A stretch of DNA of 64,000 nt from positions 389,194 to 453,193 of the forward strand of contig CM026432.1 of the NCBI GenBank assembly GCA_014871385.1, read 5' to 3'. The stretch comes from Ceratodon purpureus. Taxonomy: Eukaryota > Streptophyta > Bryopsida > Pseudoditrichales > Ditrichaceae. A model generated the notes under the pieces. It saw only the letters and a program-made list of their open reading frames with translations, did no database searches and was not told the DNA's origin. Shown here in pieces: positions 23,023-34,394 of the stretch. The position numbers and the translations under genes were made by a program. Position 1 is the stretch's first letter. Every line of letters begins with the position of its first letter.

Positions 23023-23743
23023 TTGACTATGAGCGACTTGACATCTGGGGACTAAAGCTCTCCTTTGCAACTTTTTCTATGTATTCGCCATGGCAGGTGT
23101 CCGTGGGTCTTTCTAGCGGTACGAAAGACTTATCCTACTGGTCAGCTCCGCAAGATTCTTTGGGCTTCATCGATGGCCAGTGAAGGATCTGGAGCAAGTC
23201 GGTCTTTTTATTTCCGATGCTCGGACGCACTCTTAAATTTTGCTCAATCCTCTTAAACGTAGACCCTTGTTTTAGAACTACAGTGCTGTATCTCAAGAGC
23301 TGTGAACAAGACGAAGAGAAATAATGCCCTACAACCAACTGGTCTACCTCATTTAGTGTAGGAGTAGTGCAGTGGACAGGTCATCTGGATCGGATATTGT
23401 ACATCCGGGACGTGAGCTCTGTTCGAAGAGATATTGTTGTGTTGTGGGAATTTTCGTTCAATGAGTATAATTACCTGCTCGCTTCTAAACGGTTTCAATC
23501 TTCCATTGCTGTTATATTCATACATAGGACAGTTTACAGCTGAGAACGTTGCCGTGTTTATAAGATGGCGTTGTGACTGAAAAATAGCTGTCAACTACCT
23601 ATGTTTGGATTAGTTACCAGGAAACTATACGAGTAGCGGCAAGGTGTACAGTGTGTTGAGAGTTTGCGAGAGCGGACTCGGTTGGGTTTCAAAATCTGGT
23701 CATTTCATGAACAACCTAGAAAGGTGTCTATGAAATTCACCCC
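23023..23743. other. 3' flank of ribose-5-phosphate isomerase
   Basis: Probably the 3' UTR and spacer. The frames at 23065-23594 lack recognisable content. Confidence 0.4.
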
Positions 23744-24890
23744 GGAAAGTTTCTTGGTGTTTTTGAGAAAAAACTGCCAAAAGCAGGCCCCTACTTGTTG
23801 CAACCTATCGATTTCTAAACTTAGACATAATATGAAATATGAAACCATAGGATCTTGTACCTACCTTGTCTAAAAAAGGTGTAGATTAAATTAGAATACA
23901 ATCCACCATACCAATTGTGTGGAGAGTAAAATTAGAGCACAATTCACCATATCAATTGTGTTTGCAAACACATTTGATTTATGGAGAATCATCAATTCTT
24001 GTAGGTATGAAAACTAAGTATATGCTCACAAAGTTTGAGCCCTATACGTGCTTAGGAAAGGTAAAGAATTCTTGTTTTTGTCAAATGGGGTGTACTGAAA
24101 ATGTCTTACATTCACCAAATTTAAAACTAGCAAAAAGGTCATCTAAACATGTTTAATTGGAAATCTAAACAATAAATATCTTTTTGTCAAAGAAGAAAAG
24201 AACCACAAAAAAAATCAATGAAATTGGAGTAAAACTCAAATTTAAGGAAATTTTTGAAGTACAAATGGTAAATTCCCTGTAATTTCCAAGGATAACTTAG
24301 ACAAAAGTGGGTCCTATTGATGGACCCAATGTTACAACACAAAAACCAGATGAGATATGTTAGGTCCGAATCAAAAATGAAGTCTAGATATAAAATTTTA
24401 TAGATAAAAAATAAATTTTGGATGAAAATAGATATGGATAATAGATGTCAATTGGATGAAAAATGTATAGGGATGAAGACAATTCCTTTGGATGGAAGCT
24501 ATTAGTTAGATGAAAATTGTGCGCCAAATAATTTTTTTTGTAAATGTGTATGGATGAGAAAATATTAGGCCGATTATTATACAAGTGCCGATCATTTGAA
24601 ATTTGTCTTGTTACTTTTTGCCTTTGTGAATGACGAGTAACTTGGACAAAGGATTGTCATTGGTTACTCGCTTTATAAATTTAAAGCAAGTTCTTCTCAA
24701 ATCTGTAACTTTTGCGTAGTAACTTCAAATGCTTTGAAAGTTGTGTCATTACAAAATTACTAGTGAAAGCTTTGTGTAGTGATATTTTTAGAAAATTCCA
24801 AAAATATGGAAGCTTGAAATAGCCTGCGTAGAAGTGCTCTGACAACAATGTTGCGTCAAAGAACTTTAGGCCTTAACTTTTGACCGACTA
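23744..24890 (+). repeat. dispersed noncoding repeat, copy 1
   Basis: This ~1.1-kb AT-rich block shares colinear anchor sequences with 43889-44790 in the same orientation. Examples are AAACTGCCAA at 23771 and 43911, CTTGTACCTA at about 23853 and 43995, CTGAAAATG with CTTACATTC at about 24095 and 44058, and TGTCTTG with ACTTTTTGCC at 24604 and 44503. Copies are well diverged (I estimate roughly a quarter to a third of bases) and carry several indels. No coding frame is shared, so it may be an old LTR or a non-autonomous element. Confidence 0.75.
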
Positions 24891-25757
24891 GATTATCTTA
24901 GGAGGCCATTTTATTAGTTATTAACTCTCAAACAAGTGCATGCTTTCCAAATGAAGAAAAAACTAGGAGAAGAAAAACAGATTGAGTAGGGACAGTTGAA
25001 ATGGATTAGAAGGAATCCTCTATTACGGTGATCATGAAAATCTCTATGGTCTACTTAAACTCGAAGTTCTCTCCTTAATTCTAACCATAATTGTCTGCGT
25101 GCTCTCCACCTCTTTCAAGCTATTATATGCCAAGTTAAGCTACTTTTGATCTATGGATGGAATAATTCCAAAGTAACTCCTATATGCACCTAGAACTTCT
25201 CTTTTAAGGACAAACTAGGCAAGAGATAATAATTGTGGAATTAATGATACATCTTGCAGTCTTTTCTCTTATCAATTTTATCACCAAAAATTGTTGTTTT
25301 GCTTTCGATTCTTCTTGGAATCCCGTTGCGTTTAAGATTGCTATGGATAATTGCTGAGTATACATCTCAATTTAACAAGCCATGATTTATTTGATAATTT
25401 TTACTTGAATTTTATCAATCCACACTACAAGAAAATGTAATTTGAATCAATATGGAAACAACAATTTTTGTTGGTTTCAACAAATTTGAAAAAACAACTG
25501 CAAAATGAAGAGACTTCTGTTACTTGAATCAATAGAGTGAACATTTATCTATTGATTTCAAGGATTTGGGAAAATAAGTGCGAAATAAATTCATTGTAAC
25601 ATTCAAATAAAAAGAGCAAACATTTATTTATTGATTTTAATAAAAAAAAAATATCACTGGAGTTTTAGTTTTAATTAGTAAAATTAATGTAATTTTAATT
25701 CTAAAAATTAATTTACAAAACTAATTACTATAATAAATTTAATTACAATAGCTCATA
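24891..25757. other. AT-rich noncoding stretch
   Basis: No gene, RNA or clear repeat recognised. Confidence 0.4.
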
Positions 25758-25973
25758 CTCCCTCCGTCTCACTAAAAGAGCATGGTTTGGTAAAATAATC
25801 TGTCTCAAAAAAAAGAGTGGTTTCTATATTTGGCCAGTTTATTTCTAAATTTGGCAACTTGTTTCTAAATTTGACCACTTATTTCTAAATTTGGCCACTT
25901 ATTTCTAAATTTGAAACTGCCCTTAAATCTGCTATTATTAGCAAACCATGCTCTTTTAGTGAGACAAAGGGAG
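25758..25973. mobile_element. Stowaway-type MITE (216 bp)
   Basis: The left end CTCCCTCCGTCTCACTAAAA and right end TTTTAGTGAGACAAAGGGAG are inverted repeats that extend inward (AGAGCATGGTTTG / CAAACCATGCTCT), giving about 32 bp. TA is duplicated on both sides (25756-25757 and 25974-25975). CTCCCTCCGT ends and TA duplication are the hallmark of Stowaway elements, which Tc1/mariner transposases mobilise. The centre has about four repeats of a ~21-bp unit, TATTTCTAAATTTGGCCACT. Confidence 0.93.
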
Positions 25974-26271
25974 TAATAAATAAAGACAACTAAATATTAT
26001 AATTGTAATTTTAATTAAATGATAATAAATACTGTAATTCTTGTCATCTATAATAATCAATTAAAATAATTATTTTACAATAATCAATTTACGTGATTAC
26101 TTATTACTTTTGTAAATTATAATGATTGTAATTTTAATCACAGTAGATTTAAATTATTTAAACTATAGTAATTACGGCAATTACATTAAGAACTGGATTT
26201 ATTAAATTTAGAAAAAATATTGAGTAAGTCCATGCACAAAAGTATTAGATAATCTTTACATGTCACACAAG

Positions 26272-26500
26272 TAGTGGTGGCTTAATGGCTAAGACTTGTT
26301 TAAGGCGGAGAGACTTGGCCTAATTGCTCCGGGAGGTTGTCAAGAGGTTTGAGGTTCGAAATTCTAGGCTGCCACCCTTGGTTTACCATTGCTTGACGTG
26401 TGCGTGGGCTAAGCCACAAACCTAGGCTAGGCTAGGTGGGCCCGTTGGTCTGTAGGTGGGTAGATTGGGGATGTAGTTGTCGAAATATTAATAGAAATTA
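26272..26500 (+). mobile_element. tRNA-derived SINE-like unit
   Basis: Starting near 26272, GTGGTGGCTTAATGGCTAAG resembles a tRNA 5' end with an A box (TGGCTTAATGG). GAGGTTCGAAATTC at about 26350 matches the B-box consensus GGTTCGANNC, and GCTGCCACC at 26371-26379 could pair with the 5' GTGGTGGC. The A-to-B spacing is longer than in a real tRNA because of the insert between them. A unique tail with repeated TAGGCTAGGC follows. I read it as a SINE head and body rather than a tRNA gene. Confidence 0.55.
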
Positions 26501-27569
26501 TTTTCACTAATTGAACTAACGTAGGTTGAATCAAGAGATTTGAATTTTGTGTTGTAAATCGTTCTAATCAAGTGTTTGAAACCAAAAGGTTGCATCAGCA
26601 GAATTCTGTTTCAATGGAAATGTTTATTCTTGTAGAGCCACTTCATGTAATTTATATATATATATATATATTTGGATTGGCAAACTCACTTAATCCTTTG
26701 ACGCCCAAAGTGATTTTGAGTGATTTTTTTCTTAAAAATCTATGTGTTGTAATTATTTATTTTATTTAAATATTCAAAAGTGTAAATGTTAGCATGCCTT
26801 AATCAAAGAAGTGGCGATTAAACCTTACAAAGGTTAGATAATTCGATTGAACAATCATAGTATGTCTTTGAACTATATAATGTACACTCAAAAATGAAAT
26901 TTTGGAATGTGAGTGACTTGAAAGTTATATAAATTTTGAATTAAATTTTCAAAAATGATAACTATGAGGTTCAACAATGACGTGTGTCAATACCTCTACG
27001 TTGCAATCTTCCACGTCAAAATATACTCACACATAATTATTGTGAATTTCATGAATGAGAATAATTTGCCAAAAGATAGTTTAAGATAAAAGTTTACATG
27101 TTAAAAATGAAAGGAGTTGGTACATTTATCAAGATCGGAATACATTAACTTATGGAACATAAATAAGATAATACAATCCATAAAAATGAAACAAGATAAC
27201 AAACTTCCAAATTGAAGAAATACCAATGTTCTAAACTCTAACTTCATGAAAAAATGAAGGCCAAAATGAGCTTTGTGCAGCCTCAAATTCTACTTAAAGG
27301 TCTCATAAACAAATTATGGCTGTAGCAACTAACCCTAGCCACCTTTGTTTTTCTAGTGAACTCGATTAAATTTATCCTTGTCGATCGTTATGGATGTCAT
27401 CTTAGACATCTTCATTGACAATTGGATGTCGTGATTGATGCCTTTTCAAATGTTTCAATGTTGGCTATTGACTGTAGTTTTTGAATTCATCTTGCACTCA
27501 GATAATCTTTAAAATAAAATTTGTGATGAACATTATGAAAGTTAAATAATAGGTATGAATGTTTGTGGT

Positions 27570-27915
27570 CCGGACTGACCTTAAACTACCCCGGGGATAG
27601 GCTTGTGGTTGGGCTCTTGGAATCCCAATGGGATGACCAGGGTTCAAATCCCCATGCCATCCGGGGCTTTACCACCATTGATCCACCCAATCTTGGTGGG
27701 GGGTCTCTTGACTTTGTTGCATGGGTACCCTTAAATTGTCCTAAGGTGGAGAATATGTCCGTTCTTCATAATGGTACTTAGTTCTAGCCTAGGTAGGCTA
27801 GACCGTAGTTATAGTGTCCACCTTCGAAAGGAAGCATCAAGGTTAGCATGCACTTTGTAGGTCCTGGTGGCATACTTAGTATCACTATCTCCAACGGACA
27901 CTTCATTCACTCGAG
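27570..27915 (+). mobile_element. second tRNA-derived SINE-like unit
   Basis: CCCCGGGGATAGGCTTGTGG followed by TTGGGC resembles a tRNA 5' end and A box. About 45 bp on, AGGGTTCAAATCCCC at 27642-27656 is a near-perfect T-arm/B box. The downstream body (GGTGGGGGGTCTCTTGAC through the CCTAGGTAGG palindrome) is noncoding. Its head differs from the 26272 unit, so it belongs to a different family. Ends and target duplication were not resolved. Confidence 0.5.
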
Positions 27916-29340
27916 CCGTCGGCCCGAGTTATTTTTGCATTGTTTTTTTAAAGTTTTAGAACTTCATAAATAAAGATTGTTGATAGAAGTTTAAAAAAAT
28001 TAAAATAGTACAAGTAAGTGATGTCTTTTATCAATGCCAAAATAAGAAGTTAAAAATAACAAACATGCAATCCAAATTAACGTTTATGTGAAATATTAAT
28101 GTCTTGGACTCTTGTTGTAGTGAAAAAGTGCACACACAAATTATGAAAGAGAAAAGAAGGTTGTGGATGGAATTTTCAACTATAATTTTTTTCAATTTAT
28201 ATATATGTGAAGAGAGATATGTTCCACATTTTTCCAAGTTTTTCCAAATTATTGAAGTTTTAATTTTAAAATGTATGTTGTCAAAAATTCTTCTTTGATT
28301 ATTGCTAGAATAATTTTTAATGGATTCGTAATTGGTACTGTTTATGACATAAGAGTTATGCACTCATGAGAGCGTCGCGTATCCTTAGACGTCGACTCAA
28401 ACATTTTCACGGACATTCTTTTAGATGTCTACATAGACATGTATGCATTATTGTGGTTATAGTCAATCAGATGTCTACAAAGATATTGACCTAGACATAG
28501 ATGACGTGTTAGCTCGTCCGACGTGGAATTTTCTTTGCCATGTAGATAAAGAGCTGTAAATTATTTAATGATAATTTGTCTACATTTTACTTCAAACATA
28601 AAAATTAGAAAATTAAATTATATTATGAAATACTATTTTTGGCAGCAATACTATTTCAATAATAATGCTTTAATGCTTTAGTATTTTTTAAATGAATATA
28701 AATCTATTTATTTATTTCAATATAATATTCTATTATTACATATTATTGAATAATTCTTAATTATATATATAAAGAAATTTTAATCTATAATATTATTTTA
28801 GAAAATGGACCAATGACAACTACAAATAATATAATATCAATATTATTAGGAAATACAAAATCAATTCTATTTTTAAAATACTAAATAATGTTTTGATGAA
28901 GAAAAATGGAAACAATATTTAATAGGATGAAACCTTATTGATTTTGCTCATCCAAACCGCTATCCATTGTGCTGTTTTTTTTTCAATCTGGGCTACATTC
29001 TAGCCCACATATCAGTAACTTTCAGATATTTACACTTGGTGAAACTGGAATCCTTTGTTGACGTGGCACTTTTACGACCCCGGGGATGTCCTCAAAGACA
29101 TCCACGTCCTAGTCTTCTCTAGAAAACATGTGTGTCTTTACCCCTTCTCTCCCTCCTCCTCCCTCCCCCCCCCCCCCCCTCCCCTTTCTCTCTAAGAAAA
29201 AAAATCCCTCAAGTTCCAACTGAGCCCAAAAGACGCAGTAGACATCCTTATGTCTTGCGAGACATGTCTCTAAGACATCACAAAAGCAATTTTGCATCCG
29301 AAAATGGTCATAATTGTTATATATCAATGAACGAGTAGTC
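27916..29340. other. AT-rich noncoding stretch with GATGTC/GACATC words and a poly(C) run
   Basis: No gene supported. A C-rich run lies at about 29155-29182. The hexamer GACATC and its complement recur (for example 28428, 28470, 29086, 29095), part of a cluster that extends to about 31110. Confidence 0.45.
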
Positions 29341-29924
29341 ATAGAAAGGAAGCAAATTAAATTTCATTTGTCAATGTGGCCTTGATGTAGAATTGGAGAG
29401 CAAGGGGATTGAAGAGATTACAAGAATTAGAATTAGAATTAGATGGTTGGCTCTTGTTCTTCACATTGTCTTGGAAGCATATGCTCTACATAATTTATCC
29501 ATAAGCTAAAAATGAAATTTTTACTTCATTTCTAGACTCTTGGATTGATGTCTTGGATTTGAACAAGTCCTTCAACTTGAAGGTTGAAATTCAGCTCCAA
29601 CTTTTGAGGTGGGAAATTCCAGATTCCCAACTCATGATTTGAATAATCTTTTTCAAATTTACACAAAGCACTGAATTGCCATTTACCCTTTAATGCCTAG
29701 CAACCAGAAGGTGGTTGCACAGATGTATTTATGCAAATAACATAAAATCTGTAAGAATTGAATTTTGAATTTTGAGAATTAGAGCATGAGAATTATAATA
29801 TACATCTTCTAAAAAACTAAAGTTTCAATTGTAAATTGTGCAACTATCAAAATACTTATGAATAATGTACAAAATTATTATACATACTTAAAAATACAAA
29901 AAATTCACAAATACAAATGTAGAG

Positions 29925-30065
29925 GTTAGAGTTTGAGAATGTAGACTAAGTTTACTAGTTAGAATTTTAGAGTGTTATAGTTTAGAGTGTAGAGGTCAGA
30001 GTTTTAGAGTGCAGAGTTTAGAGGTTAAAAATTAGAGTTTGAGAATGTAGAGTTTGGAGTGCAGA
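29925..30065. repeat. degenerate AGAGTTTAGAGTGTAG-type tandem repeat
   Basis: Repeated variants of TAGAGTTTGAGAATGTAGA and TTTAGAGTGTAGAGGTCAGAG run through this stretch with imperfect spacing. Confidence 0.7.
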
Positions 30066-30298
30066 GGCAGCAAAGAAGAAATGAAGAAAGAGGCATGCAA
30101 GTAGGTGAGTGATTGCACAACATAATGTTGGACCGAAATGAAACTCAAGCAAGCTACAATATGACGTATAAACAACACATGAAATCTGGAAAACGTCTTC
30201 GAAGACGTTCGATCGAAGGCGTCGACGTTTCCATGAGCATCTGAGATGTGTGCTAGAACATTCCAGGAGACGTCTTGTTACATGATGCAGCTTGTATT

Positions 30299-30372
30299 GC
30301 ACTTTGTGGAGCATGTTGAACGTTCACATAGTGCTGCACTTTGTGGAGCATGTTGAAAGTTCACATAGTGCT
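30299..30372. repeat. 37-bp tandem duplication (2 copies)
   Basis: The unit starting GCACTTTGTGGAGCATGTTG occurs at 30299-30335 and again at 30336-30372 with a single difference (AACG versus AAAG). Confidence 0.92.
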
Positions 30373-30983
30373 GTGATTAGGGCTGACAGTTTATAGACGT
30401 TAGGAAGTAAATCATGGATATATAGGTTGTCTAACTAACGCGATTCATAGCAATTTCCTCTTTCTGTGAATCCCTTGTTTAACCGCTTGTATTGTTTGAA
30501 TGGTGAGTGATGCATGCTTCAGGAGACGTCTAAGTATAGCATTGGATGTCTTGTAAGACACGATATACAAGACGTGGGGATGTTTTTGGTGACAATTCTA
30601 CAATCACATCCTCTAAAACATCTTTTTGAACGTCATCTCAAACATCCTCTAAAACATCATCAAAAACATCTTTTACCACAAAACTTGAACACTACGTCCA
30701 TGTCTTAAGCGATGTCCTGGCATACGGGTCTACATCTTAGGAGACATCACGCAAGACATTTCCAAAGACACCCAAGATACTCTGTTGACATGGCATGCCA
30801 CGTCATTTTCTGCGGATCCACGTCAAATTTCGCCAGGTGCTACGTTGGATTTTCCTATGTCAACGTTTTGCGGGACCACGTAAAAGTCCACATCAAGGTG
30901 AAATTCATTGCCATGTGACCTTGCTCGTTTACTTGGCGGTGATGAGTCAGGGTGGACATTTTGCAAGTGTAGACAGGGCAGAC

Positions 30984-31038
30984 GTCTTGCAAGCGCAAGA
31001 CATTCGCCATGTCTGAGATGTCTCTGCGCTTGCAAGAC
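30984..31038. repeat. nested hairpin
   Basis: Perfect 14-bp arms GTCTTGCAAGCGCA (30984-30997) and TGCGCTTGCAAGAC (31025-31038) enclose a smaller hairpin, AGACAT (30998-31003) / ATGTCT (31009-31014). It lies within the GACATC-rich region. Confidence 0.85.
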
Positions 31039-31109
31039 ATCATCGACTATATTTACGCGTTTTTGGGGACATCACATAAGACATCAATCCACATCAATGA
31101 ACGAAGACT

Positions 31110-32594
31110 TCAATCCACATTTTTTTTTTCACATTGGAATATTGTATTGAAAGGATGTTTAGAGAGAGGTCTAATTTGAAGGACCAAATCACATTTGAGG
31201 GCAGTGAAGACTTCAATCTCGAACACTATACTTGTGTCATACTTTACTTGCGACATTGTACCATAATACTTTCAAAACAAGGATGTGTTTTTATAATGAC
31301 GTGATAATCTTTTCCAAGTAAACCAAAGAATCCACGCTCATGAATTATATTTCCATCAATACAAAAGTCTAAAGTATCATCAAAAAACAAAAAAAGAATT
31401 GCAATAAAATGTTAAACTACGATGAAATTACAATGTATGTACTATGTGACTACTTTTCCCCACCCTGGAGGATCTGGAAACTACCCTGGATTGATACTGT
31501 GACGTCGCACACGTTTGCATCATATTATATACAAGATAGAAAAAGTGATCTTGTAGTGCTACGGTTCTTGAGCAGGGGGACACGGTTAATGACTCCTGAG
31601 CCTCTGTTTCATGTGAGAAATTGGATTGCAATTAATTAGGTTCGATGATTCGTCCCGAGTCCCCGTTCGACCATCACGACGACATGCGAGTAACTTTGAG
31701 GAAGGAGTGATCATAGTAAGTAGTAAACGCTCGCATGCATCAAATCAGCAAGTTGTGATGAGCGTGATGAAAACTCCTAACTAACTATTAACTCTTACTT
31801 TTTAATACAATCAAACATGGTCTGGACGAGTGTCAGACAAACCATCTGAAATTAGGAAGTTCATGTCGAGCCGGAGCCTCCCGTTGAGCCCAGTTCGTGC
31901 TTCACCGATTAAACCCACTTGTCGAGCTCACTGTGGCCATGAACCACGTTCGTTGATCAATGATCAGCATGCAGCACCGCACTCAAGTGGCATGGCTGAC
32001 CAGGCGTGAAGCACACACACACACACACACACTACTACTACTACTACTACTGCAGTCGACACTGGTTAGGCCATTTACAAGCTGGATCAAGAAATAACGA
32101 TGAAATTGGTGGCAATTGGGGTCGGTTATGGCACCACATGAGAAAATTACAAGAGTGTGGTCAACATGCATATGGTTCGTGCATCTTGCCATACTTCTGC
32201 TATCGCCCATCCCTTCACTAGTATTCATGTGTCACGTCACTCAGCTTGACTCTGTTGCGATCAATTGGGTCCAGACTGAGGGACTGACGTCTATCCGCTG
32301 TACACCGCGCTGATCTACGTCTACGTAATAAGCGACTTGTGAGTTAAATCTTAACGCATCAAATTGTCGCCCAGTGTGTCACATAGTAACTTTCTGTCAC
32401 TAGATCATGCCATGAGTACTCTCTGACAATAGCCTCTGCAAGCCGCAACCATTACATGCAATCCCTGGCTCCAAGGGGAATACTATATAGGCAATTCCTC
32501 ACATGGAAGAGTTTCATTATAGATCAAGCACGCCTTCCTTGAGTTCATGATCATCATCTCTGAACAGAGCCATAATTTGCACTGTGACATATAC
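31110..32594. other. noncoding spacer upstream of the second GDSL gene
   Basis: No gene is supported. A (CA)n tract followed by (CTA)n lies at about 32011-32051. The last ~150 bp, with TACTATATAGGC near 32490, could be the promoter and leader of the GDSL gene (a TATA-like word about 110 bp before the ATG). Confidence 0.45.
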
Positions 32595-34394
32595 ATGGTG
32601 AAGATGGCGGCGATGGTGGAAATGCTTGTGGTACTGAGTGTGCTTGTACTCATGCCAATTGTTGGAGTGGCAGCGGATTGGGGCAGCAGCAGTAACTTCA
32701 AGTGCCCCAAAGCATTCTGGATCTTCGGCGACTCGCTGACCGATACGGGCAACTCCCAGGCATCATTCCCTACTGCCAGCCGCCTGTATCCGCCCTACGG
32801 CATGTCTTACACCTTCCGTGACAAGCCAGGATTCAACCGCTACTCAGACGGTCGCCTCATCGTGGACTTCGTTGGTACTCCTCCCCTCACAATACCTTCA
32901 ATATATCCATACATTCTTATTTTGCTAAAAAGAACGCAGATGCCTTGCATGTGATGTCCCACATCTTTGCCAATCCTTGAATTGAGTATATTGTCTGCTC
33001 TGATAGAGATTGTTGGATGATCACCTTGGGATGTAGCTCAAGCTTTCGACCATCCTTTTTACGGAACATACGCGCACGCTCTGAATGGAGCCAATTACTT
33101 GCGCGGCGCCAACTTCGCATACGCGGGTGCCGATGCAAACGCAACGGCGTTCCTCACGCCCTTCCACCTCAACATCCAAGTCGACGATTTCCTAAACTTC
33201 AAAAGCAAGGCCCTCGACACAGGGTTCTATTTCCCGGACCGTAAGCATTATTACCATGGTGCCATCTCCATTCCTAGTCTTCCAATTTCGTCAGGAAGGA
33301 TTTTATCACCAGGGATTTATTACAGCACTTAAATACTGTCCGAGGACTTAGATTATTTCTCCAAGCAAAACTCTGTAGACATCAATATTTAAGAAATGGC
33401 TTTTTGTGGAATGGAATGCAATACAGCTAAAGGTCCGTATCAACCCGTGCTGAACGCATTTATTGATGGCGCTTACTTCATTCCCGAAATTGGAGGCAAC
33501 GATCTGGCCGTTGCCACAAATGCTCTGAATCTGCCGGCGCCGGTCGTCATCGCAGCATTCGTTCCAGCCGCAGCAGCTGCCGTCAAGACGGCCATCACCG
33601 TGAGTGCAATGCTGAATTCGCTTCCGCAACTGTATTAGGGCCGAACTTTCAATTGTAACGCATAATTTATCACTGATCACATTGCTTAGATCGTAGTCTC
33701 ATGAGTTTATGTTGTGTTGTTCATTGAGGCAGACCCTTCACGATTCTGGCGCTCGATTGTTCTTCGTCGGCAACACGCCGCCGCAAGGGTGCAACCCAGC
33801 ACAGCTCACTCTATTCGACAACCGTCCTAAAGACTCTCTCAATTGCGTAGATGATATCAACTCCATCAACCGAGCTTACGGCACCGCCCTGCGACAAGTG
33901 GTCGATCAATTGCGAACAAGCTTCAGCGGCGATGGCACCCAAATCTACTACATAGATAACTACAATGCCAGTATCGAGATTTACACCAACCCAGGGACTT
34001 ATGGTAAGAATTCGATTTGTTTCTTGATCATCCTGGTTTTTTACCAATGCCCTGGACTCTGTTTCATGTAAATCGATGCTCACACATGGGATCTTTGCGT
34101 GCTGCTGTTCTGGCTTGAACAGGATTTACCAACACACAGCAAGCATGTTGCGGTTCGGGAGGACCATACAACTACAACTCGGCCTTCACTTGCGGCAACG
34201 TAGTTTCCTGCTGCCCTGGACAGTCAGCGTGTGCCACACCTGGGAGTTACGTTGCCTGGGACGGAATCCATTACACGCAGGCTTTCTACAGACAGCTCGC
34301 CAAGTTTTTCCTGAATGGGCAGTTTGTCTCTCCTGCTTTGAACCTCACAGCTGAGTGTCACCTAGATTTCACAGACTTCTACAAAGTTAAGTGA
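32595..34394 (+). CDS. GDSL-type esterase/lipase, secreted, GC-rich
   Basis: Five exons: 32595-32874, 33037-33240, 33427-33599, 33733-34003 and 34123-34394 (399 aa). Junction phases 1, 1, 0 and 1 all agree. A signal peptide is encoded at residues 1-~28 (EMLVVLSVLVLMPIVGVAA). Block I is FGDSLTDTGN (nucleophilic Ser), then YLRGANFAYAGADANAT (block II), PEIGGNDLAVA (block III, Asn) and YVAWDGIHYTQ (block V, Asp-x-x-His). A Cys-rich stretch (ACCGSGGPYNYN, CGNVVSCCPG) precedes block V, as in plant GDSL lipases. The substrate is unknown. Exon number and phases differ from the AT-rich GDSL gene at 17925, so the two are old paralogues rather than a recent duplication. Confidence 0.93.

Noticed and set aside
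26272-26390. functional tRNA gene
   Set aside because: The spacing between A and B boxes is too long and stem pairing is imperfect, so a SINE-like reading fits better.
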